A program made the translations under genes and the position numbers. Below the pieces are notes generated by a model. The model searched no databases, was not told the origin of the DNA, and worked only from the letters and a program-made list of their open reading frames with translations. A stretch of 12,612 nt of DNA from positions 1-12,612 of the forward strand of contig PMWR01000020.1 in assembly GCA_003166055.1 (NCBI GenBank). The letters run 5' to 3'. Source of the DNA: Acidobacteriaceae bacterium (GTDB lineage Bacteria > Acidobacteriota > Terriglobia > Terriglobales > Acidobacteriaceae). Shown piece by piece: positions 7,140 through 12,612 of this stretch. Each line of letters starts with the position of its first letter. The first letter of the stretch is position 1.

Positions 7140-8480
7140 ATGCCACTTGTTACAACACTCTGGAATAGACTCGTGAACCGCGCGCCGCCGGATGCGTCAG
7201 GTATTGCGCTTGGCTACCGGGTCAGGGACGGTCAGGTCAGCCGCAGCCGGTATCTCCTTCCGCACTCCCGGCGGTTGGAGCACCTCGTCGTTTTGGGCAA
7301 GACAGGCACAGGAAAAACCAGCCTGATCAAATCGATGCTGGCCCGCGACGTGCGAGGCGGCCACGGATTCTTATGCATCGACCTGCACGGCGATCTGGGC
7401 CCATTCATCCTCGGGCGGATTCGGCAACGCGAGCAACTGACGGGCGAAAACCTGGGATATAGGACGATCATTGTCAATCCAGCCGACCCGCAATACTCAG
7501 TCGGCCTAAACATTCTCCGCACTCACGGCAGTCTTGCGCCACTCATCTCCGAAGTCGTTTCCATATTCCGTCGCCGATGGCAGCTTGATCGTTTCGGCGC
7601 GCGGACCGAGGAGCTACTCCGCAACAGTCTATGGGTACTGGCAGAAAACGGCATGACACTTCTGGAACTCGCGCCGTTTCTAACCGACCTCGGTTTCCGC
7701 GCACCGCTCATTGAGCATATCCAGAATGCCGAAGTCAAAGCATATTTCCGCTGTCGATACGAACTGCTATCGGATGCGATGCAGACAGTCGTACGCGAGG
7801 CGATCCTGAACAAGGTCAGCGCATTTACCACCGACCCGGCGATCCGCCATATCGTCGGCCAGCAAACAGCCTTTGAATTGTCGGACGCGCTCGACCGGGG
7901 CCAATGGGTCATTCTCCAGATGGAGAAGTCCCGGCTCGGTGACGATGCGGAAGTGCTAGCGTCACTTATTCTCGCCCGATTCAAGAGCGCCATCTTTGCG
8001 CGAAAGAAACGAACGCTTTTCACGCTCTATGCGGATGAAGTCCAGAACCTGGTCTCCTCTGGCGAGACATTCGAGCACCTGCTCTCCGAGGCTCGAAAGT
8101 TCGGCGTTTCGGTAGTCACCGCAAATCAGCACCTCGGCCAGTATCCCGCACAAGTTCGCGCGACCCTTCTCTCTGCTGGGACAACGCTCTTCTTCCGGGC
8201 ATCGCCGGAGGATGCACCCTACATCGCCCGCTCTCTCGATGGCGGACAGGCAGTCGAGCGATTGCTCAAGGAACTTCCAAACCGGCATTTTCTCGTTCGC
8301 AGCGGCGGGGAACACTGGGCGGAAGTTGAGACGGAGGGCGTAGCCCACAACACCTCCTCCACGGCCGATTTGACTCTGCGCTCCAATGCGAACTGGGCAA
8401 AGCCGCGCGCCGCCATTGAAGCGGAGATTGCTTCCCGGCGTCCGGCTGCCGGAAAGGAGGCACTTGAAGAATGGGCCTAG
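7140..8480 (+). CDS. VirD4/TraG/HerA-type conjugation ATPase (DNA pump)
   Basis: A protein of 446 residues in the type IV secretion DNA-binding/HerA-like ATPase group. Walker A is GKTGTGKTS at 53-61. FLCIDLHGDLGPF (77-89) and the NPADPQYSVGLNIL stretch (113-126) are group hallmarks. Walker B is LYADEVQNL (D299, E300), and SEARKFGVSVVTANQHLGQ (316-334) is the usual sensor region. These proteins bind substrate DNA and drive it through a mating channel or between compartments. No N-terminal transmembrane segments are visible, so it would be soluble or recruited to the membrane, perhaps by the small membrane protein encoded at 9215-9628. No clear Shine-Dalgarno precedes the ATG. The replication-relaxation gene overlaps its 3' end, a pairing known from integrative elements. 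Confidence 0.9.
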   Translation: MPLVTTLWNRLVNRAPPDASGIALGYRVRDGQVSRSRYLLPHSRRLEHLVVLGKTGTGKTSLIKSMLARDVRGGHGFLCIDLHGDLGPFILGRIRQREQLTGENLGYRTIIVNPADPQYSVGLNILRTHGSLAPLISEVVSIFRRRWQLDRFGARTEELLRNSLWVLAENGMTLLELAPFLTDLGFRAPLIEHIQNAEVKAYFRCRYELLSDAMQTVVREAILNKVSAFTTDPAIRHIVGQQTAFELSDALDRGQWVILQMEKSRLGDDAEVLASLILARFKSAIFARKKRTLFTLYADEVQNLVSSGETFEHLLSEARKFGVSVVTANQHLGQYPAQVRATLLSAGTTLFFRASPEDAPYIARSLDGGQAVERLLKELPNRHFLVRSGGEHWAEVETEGVAHNTSSTADLTLRSNANWAKPRAAIEAEIASRRPAAGKEALEEWA

Positions 8481-9210
8481 TTCGCTCATTCTCCAGCCCC
8501 GTGACCGCTTGCTACTTCGGAACCTTGCTCTCCTGCGTCTTCTTGACCGTAGGCAGATTGAGCAACTGGCCGGATTTCATTCCGTCAGCCGTGCGAATGT
8601 CCGCCTTGCAAAACTGAGGCGCGCGAGCCTGATTTCCCGGTATTTCGCAGCAACCGCCACCGGAAGCAGGCGCTCCGTTTACGGGCTGACCAAGCAGGGC
8701 GCGGCGGAAGTCCCTCTGCCCCATGTTCCGCTTAAATGGAAGCCTGATTCAATACTTCTCGGCAACAGCTTTGCCGCACATCAGCTCGCCTTGAGTGACA
8801 TATATATAGGAGCGATGAGCGGCCCGGATATTCGGTGGTGGACGTTCTCCGTTCCCCCGGTGCCATCCATTCCAATCATTCCCGATGCCGCAATTGAGAG
8901 TCCGACGCAGTCGTTCTTTCTGGAAATGGATCTCGGCACGGAGCCAACCAGTGTCTGGAGCCGCAAAGTTGCGCACTACCTGAAGCTAGCCGCCTCTGGT
9001 GCCTTCCGAGAGATTGTTGTTCATCCGCAGTTTGCGGTTCTAGTCGTTACCGACGACGAGGAGCGCATGCATCTCCTACGGCGGCACATCGCAAAACAAA
9101 CACAGAAACTCTTCTGGTTCCAAACCCTTTCAATCATTCAGCGGCAGGAATTCTGGTCGGCCTCCTGGCTAAGGTCCGGAGGCTCGGCACTCTCCCCGCC
9201 CGGAGCATAA
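8464..9210 (+). CDS. Replication-relaxation family protein
   Basis: The frame matches the Replic_Relax family. It has an N-terminal winged-helix-like domain (RDRLLLRNLALLRLLDRRQ, then LRRASLISRYF and VYGLTKQG), then a FAAHQLALSDIYIG segment, then IIPDAAIE with FFLEMDLGTEP and KVAHYLKL. The PD...E-x-D...K spacing recalls a nuclease-like core. Members sit next to conjugation ATPases and are thought to act in plasmid or element DNA processing. The frame extends upstream to 8386, but that part lies inside the ATPase gene and looks non-native. I chose TTG at 8464, which has GGAAAGGAGG just upstream (8451-8460) and gives 248 residues. The ATG at 8471 is in another frame. The overlap with the ATPase gene is 17 bases. 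The exact start is uncertain; the family call is good. Confidence 0.82.
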   Translation: MKNGPSSLILQPRDRLLLRNLALLRLLDRRQIEQLAGFHSVSRANVRLAKLRRASLISRYFAATATGSRRSVYGLTKQGAAEVPLPHVPLKWKPDSILLGNSFAAHQLALSDIYIGAMSGPDIRWWTFSVPPVPSIPIIPDAAIESPTQSFFLEMDLGTEPTSVWSRKVAHYLKLAASGAFREIVVHPQFAVLVVTDDEERMHLLRRHIAKQTQKLFWFQTLSIIQRQEFWSASWLRSGGSALSPPGA

Positions 9211-9214
9211 TCCC

Positions 9215-9628
9215 ATGCGCTATTGCAATTCCTGTCAGAAGATCACGTCTGGAAGGCCGTCCTACTGCAATTACTGCGGTAAGAGCTACGGTCAGAAACT
9301 CTGCTCGCGGGGACACCCCAATCCTCGTGGGGCCGAGGCTTGCTCGGACTGCGGCTCCCGCAACCTGAGCACTCCGCACCAGCGCGGAAGCGTTCTCATG
9401 TGGGTGCTCGTTGCATTTGGCCTCATTCTTCCTTTTGTGGTTCTCCTTATTCTTACCCTCGCCTTTATCGGAATCTTCGTTCAGAGCATGTTTCAGAACC
9501 CTTCAGGACTCCTGCCCCTGATGCTCCTGGGCCTCGTCCTGGGCCTTCTCTGGCTTCTCTGGATGCTTGGGTACTCTGCCCTTCGCCGGCTTCTTCTAGG
9601 ACGAGATTCAGACAGGAATCGGAAGTAG
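9215..9628 (+). CDS. Zinc-ribbon membrane protein
   Basis: A protein of 137 residues. The first 50 residues carry two zinc-ribbon-like Cys clusters: C4-x2-C7 with C18-x2-C21, then C30 with C43-x2-C46. Two long hydrophobic segments follow, about 60-90 and 99-121, very Leu-rich. A basic tail (RRLLLGRDSDRNRK) suggests that this end stays in the cytoplasm. I do not know a named family for the whole protein. The zinc ribbon could bind DNA or a partner at the membrane, for instance docking the soluble ATPase encoded upstream. GGAG at 9202-9205 supports the ATG at 9215. It starts four bases after the replication-relaxation stop and ends the operon before the structured integrase leader. Confidence 0.8.
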   Translation: MRYCNSCQKITSGRPSYCNYCGKSYGQKLCSRGHPNPRGAEACSDCGSRNLSTPHQRGSVLMWVLVAFGLILPFVVLLILTLAFIGIFVQSMFQNPSGLLPLMLLGLVLGLLWLLWMLGYSALRRLLLGRDSDRNRK

Positions 9629-9790
9629 TCGGCTGCGGAAACCGCTCCCGAAGGCTCATGAATATTGATGAATCCGCCGATCAACCTCGGGCAGTCGGAC
9701 CCGAGGCAACTCCCTAGTCCCTGCCCGAGGCTCCTGGCCTGCGGCGGGCACTGGAAACACCAGTGCCGACACCAGGTCAGGAGCGAACTC
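9629..9790 (+). promoter_or_regulatory. Structured leader of the integrase gene hiding its ribosome-binding site
   Basis: Two adjacent large foldbacks fill this 162-base gap. The first pairs CCTCGGGCAG (9685-9694) with CTGCCCGAGG (9721-9730). A competing shorter pair is CCTCGG with CCGAGG at 9701-9706. The second pairs CTCCTGGCCTG (9731-9741) with CAGGTCAGGAG (9773-9783), 11 pairs with one G-U. It encloses a perfect 8-pair hairpin GGCACTGG/CCAGTGCC (9747-9754, 9760-9767; loop AAACA). The 3' arm of the second foldback contains the AGGAG that serves the integrase ATG at 9791, so folding would repress translation. A recombination or nicking site is the main alternative reading. Confidence 0.6.
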
Positions 9791-10858
9791 ATGAGCCTTT
9801 ACAAACGAGGAGGTGTCTGGTGGTCGTACATCTGGATTCACAATGTACGCCACGGACGATCCCTCAAAACCGGAAACAAACGTGAAGCCGCTCTGCGTGA
9901 GCGCGAGTTCCAAGAAGAACTCGACATGCGCAGGCACAAGCAAATTCAACTCAACCCGGAAATGCCGTTTGCGGCATTGGCTACCCGGTTCATGGGCAGC
10001 GCCAGTTTCAAGCCGTACCACGAAAACCAACTTAAGAGCCTGCTCCCCTATTTCGGTACAACGCCACTCACAGAACTTAACCGTGTGCAGGCGGACACGT
10101 ACAGGCGGTACAGAAAAAACAAAGACGGCGTAGTCGATGCCACGGTCAACCGCGATCTTGAAACCATGCGGCGGATTCTCTTCTTCGGAGTCGATTCCGG
10201 AATTCTGCTTGTTAACCCGATGAGCCGTGTACAGATGGTCAGGGCTCGCAGAAAGCGCAGACCGGTTCTCTCTGTTGAGGAAGAGCCGAAGCTGCTCGCT
10301 GCCGCGACTGAGCATTTGCGACCAATCGTCGTTGCTGCAATCGACACAGGCATGCGGCGTGGTGAGTTGTTTTCGCAGAAGGCCGAAGATGTTGACCTTA
10401 CTCGCGGCGTGCTTTACGTAACCAAAAGCAAAACAGCCGGTGGTGAGCAGAGGGAAATACCCCTCACGGCTCGGATGCAACAGCTCATTCCCACGCTTGC
10501 AGAACGAGGATTGCTCTTCACGTACAAGGGCGAGCCCATTAGGAAGATCAGGCGATCCTGGGCAACGGCAGTTAAGAATTCCGGGATACGTCCATTGCTT
10601 TTTAAACAACTCAGGCACACATTCAATACGCGCCTGATGGAAGCAGGGGTCATTCAGGACGTGCGCATGGCGCTGATGGGCCATGCTCAAGGCACTGCTC
10701 GCACGACCAATGATCTCTACACCCACATCGAGCTGCCCGTCATGCGCGAGGCCATCCAGAAACTGGAGGCTTGGTGCGCCAAACAAACCCAACAATTCAA
10801 CAAGGAGGACGAACAGACAACCGATGACAGAAGCGAAGAGCAACTCGAACCAGGCTGA
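9791..10858 (+). CDS. Tyrosine recombinase / phage-type integrase
   Basis: A protein of 355 residues. The N-terminus (SLYKRGGVWWSYIWI...GRSLKTGNKREA) is the AP2-like arm-binding type common in phage and island integrases. A SAM-like core-binding domain follows at about 57-145. The catalytic domain holds R189 (DTGMRRGE), a Lys in the beta-hairpin TKSKTAGG (211-218), R275-H276 in KQLRHTFNTR, H298 in LMGHAQ, and the nucleophile Y310 in TTNDLYTHI. The first His of the usual HxLRH box is Lys272, a tolerated variant. The ATG at 9791 has AGGAG (9779-9783) seven bases upstream; the open frame extends to 9665, but that part is the structured leader. It likely moves the element by attP/attB recombination. 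It overlaps the next small gene by 35 bases. Confidence 0.93.
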   Translation: MSLYKRGGVWWSYIWIHNVRHGRSLKTGNKREAALREREFQEELDMRRHKQIQLNPEMPFAALATRFMGSASFKPYHENQLKSLLPYFGTTPLTELNRVQADTYRRYRKNKDGVVDATVNRDLETMRRILFFGVDSGILLVNPMSRVQMVRARRKRRPVLSVEEEPKLLAAATEHLRPIVVAAIDTGMRRGELFSQKAEDVDLTRGVLYVTKSKTAGGEQREIPLTARMQQLIPTLAERGLLFTYKGEPIRKIRRSWATAVKNSGIRPLLFKQLRHTFNTRLMEAGVIQDVRMALMGHAQGTARTTNDLYTHIELPVMREAIQKLEAWCAKQTQQFNKEDEQTTDDRSEEQLEPG

Positions 10859-11045
10859 TCTCGATGGTGCTATACGGGAACGCATCATCGAACGGGCCAA
10901 GAAGTACAACACTGAAATCTTGAAAAGATTCTCGATTGCGGCAGAAGACTTGGCAAACAACGAACACTGCGCCGCACTCGGCGCGCTCGATGGCATCGAT
11001 TCAATGCTTGAGGAATTCCGCGCACTGCTCCGATTGATGGAGTAG
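10824..11045 (+). CDS. Small helical protein of unknown function
   Basis: A protein of 73 residues, unrecognised. After a polar N-terminus it is almost wholly helix-forming (RERIIERAKKYNTEILKRF, then LGALDGIDSMLEEFRALLRL), with alternating charges and Leu/Ile positions that suggest a helical hairpin or dimer. The frame is open upstream inside the integrase, but the ATG at 10824 follows AGGAGG at 10803-10808. The spacing (15 bases) is long. It starts within the integrase's 3' end, so it is co-transcribed and likely an accessory protein of the integration module. Confidence 0.6.
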   Translation: MTEAKSNSNQADLDGAIRERIIERAKKYNTEILKRFSIAAEDLANNEHCAALGALDGIDSMLEEFRALLRLME

Positions 11046-11097
11046 CGCGCGGAATCCATAAACCACAACCAATGCCACACAACAAGGAGGAATCGTC

Positions 11098-11325
11098 ATG
11101 GCTGGAAAGAAGCAAGAACCGCCTGCTGCGCCCGATGTGCAGCAGCCATCCACAACCGAACAGAGCGAAGGTCGTAAACGCTGGGTGAAACTAACCCCGC
11201 GTGACCACGTTCTGAAGCAGATAGAGATTCAGCGAGAACTCGTGGAGGGCCTAAGGGCACAACTGAAGAAGGAGGAACAAACACTGGAAGGAATGGAGAA
11301 AGCAAAGGCGTTCTTTCCAGACTGA
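11098..11325 (+). CDS. Small basic N-terminus/coiled-coil protein of unknown function
   Basis: A protein of 75 residues. The first 28 residues are polar and Pro-rich. Next comes RKRWVKLTPRDHVLKQI, then a long charged helix (EIQRELVEGLRAQLKKEEQT...) with coiled-coil character, ending in AFFPD. The start is very well supported: AAGGAGG at 11084-11090, seven bases before the ATG. The same string CAACAAGGAGGA stands before the 73-residue gene upstream, suggesting related control or expression strength. It is the last gene before a hairpin terminator, so it closes the integrase operon. No named family is recognised. Confidence 0.75.
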   Translation: MAGKKQEPPAAPDVQQPSTTEQSEGRKRWVKLTPRDHVLKQIEIQRELVEGLRAQLKKEEQTLEGMEKAKAFFPD

Positions 11326-11330
11326 CTTAT

Positions 11331-11358
11331 AAGAGCTTACCGTTTGGTAAGCTCTTTC
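11331..11358 (+). terminator. Rho-independent-type terminator of the integrase operon
   Basis: A perfect 11-pair hairpin, AAGAGCTTACC (11331-11341) and GGTAAGCTCTT (11346-11356), with loop GTTT, starts six bases after the preceding stop codon. Only a short T run follows, so termination may be partial. Because the stem is symmetrical and preceded by ACTTATAA, it could also work to some extent on the other strand. Confidence 0.75.
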
Positions 11359-11373
11359 AAGATGCACTCGCTT

Positions 11374-11401
11374 CACGAAATGCCGAGATTCAAATTTCGT
11401 G
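11374..11401. repeat. Inverted repeat between operon end and Sel1 gene
   Basis: Perfect 8-base arms CACGAAAT (11374-11381) and ATTTCGTG (11394-11401) with a 12-base spacer. It lies in the otherwise gene-free stretch 11359-11524. There is no T-tract on either strand, so a terminator is unlikely. It could be a protein-binding dyad or a recombinase core site. Nothing else clear is seen in this stretch, apart from a weak GAGCT/AGCTC pair just past the Sel1 stop. Confidence 0.35.
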
Positions 11402-11524
11402 CAGCGATAAACTGATCGACACAGGCGCGGCTTCACCGTTCCTGAAAAGAAGACGTCTGGGAAGAGATGGAGACAGCAAATTCTGCATAGCCATCTTCGG
11501 ACGGAGCTCAGATAAAGCTCATCT

Positions 11525-12565
11525 CTATTCCTTCGCATGCGACTCCTTGGCCTTTTGAATCCATTCCTCTGCCTTCACGCTATCTTTGCCAACACCCAAA
11601 CCGTTTGCGTAGATCTTGCCAAGTTCATTCATTGCAGTCGAGTTCCCGGCGACAGCTGCCTTCTCGTACCATTCTCTTGCGTGAACATAGTCTTGAGGAA
11701 CTCCGTGACCGTCCGCATACAGCGAGGCCAAAGCAGTCATGCTAAAGACATCGCCCGCCGTAGCTGCCTTTTCGTACCATTGTTTGGCCAGAGCGTAATC
11801 TTGGGGAACGCCATAACCGTTTTCGTAGAACCAGCCCATATACGACAGTGCCCCAGAGTCGCCAGCCTCAGCCGCTTTTTCATACCATTTTTTGGCCAGA
11901 AGGTAGTCCTGGAGAACTCCGTGACCCTCCACATACAGGGAAGCCAACGCAGTCATGCCACTCACATCGCCGGAATCAGCTGCTTTCTCGTACCATTGCT
12001 TGGCCAAACCGTAGTTCTGGGAAACTCCGTGACCGTCCGCATACAGCGAGGCCAAAGCAGTCATGCTAAAGACATCGCCCGCCGTAGCTGCCTTTTCATA
12101 CCAATTTTTGGCCAGAGCATAATCTTGGGGAACGCCGAGACCATTCGCATACAGGGAAGCCAGACCATCCATTCCTATCGCATCCCCCCCGGCGGCTGCC
12201 TTCTCGTACCATTTTTTGGCCAGAAGGTAGTCGTGGGGAACTCCAAGACCGTCCGCATACAGGGAAGCCAGCCCATCCATTCCGCTCACATCTCCTTGCT
12301 CAGCTGCTCTTTCGTACAGCTGGCGAGCGTATGGGTAATCTTGTTCAACACCCTGACCCGCCTCGTAAAGGTTGCCAAGCACTCTCATGGCGTTCGTGTC
12401 GTCGGCTGCAACTGCTTTTTTGATCCATTGGAGCGCTTGGACGTTGCTCTGAATTACACCTTGGCCGTTTAGATACATACCGCCGAGTGCCACCATTGCG
12501 CCAGACTCGCCGCCTGCGGCTGCCTTTTCGTACCATTGTTTGGCCAGAGCGTAATTCTGAGGCAC
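11525..12565 (-). CDS. Sel1-repeat protein, probably 5'-truncated
   Basis: From a GTG at 12565 the frame gives 346 residues: the last 22 residues of one Sel1 repeat, then nine complete 36-residue repeats up to the end (KESHAKE). Each follows the pattern AM..LG.LY..G.GV..DY..A..WYEKAA..GD. Sel1 repeats are TPR-like helical pairs that form a curved scaffold for protein-protein contacts. The repeat pattern continues upstream of the GTG (GDLYADGLG, to about 12599) but meets an in-frame TAA at 12604-12602. A real start is therefore not visible, and neither is the signal peptide many such proteins carry. It may be a truncated gene, a frameshifted one, or a short form using the GTG. It faces the integrase operon tail to tail and is likely host DNA. 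Confidence 0.8.
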   Translation of the reverse strand: MPQNYALAKQWYEKAAAGGESGAMVALGGMYLNGQGVIQSNVQALQWIKKAVAADDTNAMRVLGNLYEAGQGVEQDYPYARQLYERAAEQGDVSGMDGLASLYADGLGVPHDYLLAKKWYEKAAAGGDAIGMDGLASLYANGLGVPQDYALAKNWYEKAATAGDVFSMTALASLYADGHGVSQNYGLAKQWYEKAADSGDVSGMTALASLYVEGHGVLQDYLLAKKWYEKAAEAGDSGALSYMGWFYENGYGVPQDYALAKQWYEKAATAGDVFSMTALASLYADGHGVPQDYVHAREWYEKAAVAGNSTAMNELGKIYANGLGVGKDSVKAEEWIQKAKESHAKE

Positions 12566-12601
12566 TCCTAAACCGTCTGCGTAGAGGTCGCCTAACCTGC
12601 A
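11525..12601 (-). repeat. Tandem 108-base repeats encoding Sel1 units
   Basis: The coding sequence is built of ten 108-base units, nine complete, diverged to different degrees. Two units are exceptional: 11699-11773 and 12023-12097 are identical over 75 bases and lie exactly 324 bases (three units) apart. This suggests recent unit duplication or gene conversion. Confidence 0.85.
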
Positions 12602-12612
12602 TTATTCGTGAA

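Noticed and set aside
8386..8463. Upstream extension of the replication-relaxation frame
   Set aside because: It lies inside the ATPase coding region and is Arg/Pro-rich without family match; the ribosome-like site at 8451-8460 points to a later start.
7523..8489. Two long - strand frames opposite the ATPase gene (7523-8023 and 7962-8489)
   Set aside because: The + strand ATPase has complete Walker motifs; the antisense frames are Ser/Arg-rich shadow sequence.
9665..9790. Upstream extension of the integrase frame
   Set aside because: This stretch is the foldback leader; a perfect-spaced AGGAG supports the ATG at 9791.
9656..11080. A 474-codon - strand open frame opposite the integrase
   Set aside because: The + strand frame has all tyrosine-recombinase motifs and a good ribosome site; the opposite frame has no recognisable domain and spans the end of one gene, the leader, and two more genes.
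11537..12472. A 311-codon + strand open frame opposite the Sel1 gene
   Set aside because: It is the antisense reading of the 108-base repeats, open only because the repeats lack stops in that frame.
11525..12601. CRISPR-like array because of regular repeats
   Set aside because: The 108-base period matches 36-residue Sel1 units in one frame, and there are no short identical repeats with unique spacers.

Overview
The window is bacterial DNA with moderate GC by eye and dense, short-spaced genes. Most of it reads as accessory or mobile DNA. I cannot fix the organism: there is no rRNA, tRNA or housekeeping gene. Several genes lack a clear Shine-Dalgarno, while others have strong AGGAG-type sites. 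An environmental Gram-negative such as an acidobacterium would fit, but that is a guess.

Left part (1-2875, + strand): the tail of a two-helix membrane protein overlaps, through an ATGA junction, an 819-residue protein. That protein joins a SAMHD1/dGTPase-like HD phosphohydrolase domain to an amino-type DNA methyltransferase domain with DPFGG and TSPPY motifs. This pair is the most novel-looking item and could be an anti-phage module. A 450-base stretch without a confident gene follows (2876-3325).

Middle part (3326-9628): a large serine recombinase and a 75-residue small protein lie on the - strand. They are divergent from a + strand operon across a 233-base control region with operator-like dyads. 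The operon runs: Xre-type regulator, 84-residue unknown protein, RuvC/RNase H-like protein, D12-class adenine methyltransferase, VirD4/TraG/HerA-type ATPase, replication-relaxation family protein, and a zinc-ribbon membrane protein. Three junctions in it are overlaps. It looks like the DNA-processing part of an integrative or mobilizable element, but no classical relaxase or mating-channel gene is present.

Right part (9629-11358): a tyrosine integrase is preceded by a strongly structured leader whose last stem buries the integrase ribosome-binding site. Two small helical proteins and a hairpin terminator follow.

Far right (11525-12612, - strand): a Sel1-repeat protein with nine full 36-residue repeats. 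Its open frame begins in the middle of a repeat just after a stop codon, so it is probably 5'-truncated or frameshifted.

How the parts may work together (inference): the two recombinases bound an element of about 8 kb that carries its own methyltransferase, DNA pump and DNA-processing protein. The HD-methyltransferase pair next to it may be defence cargo of the same or a neighbouring island.
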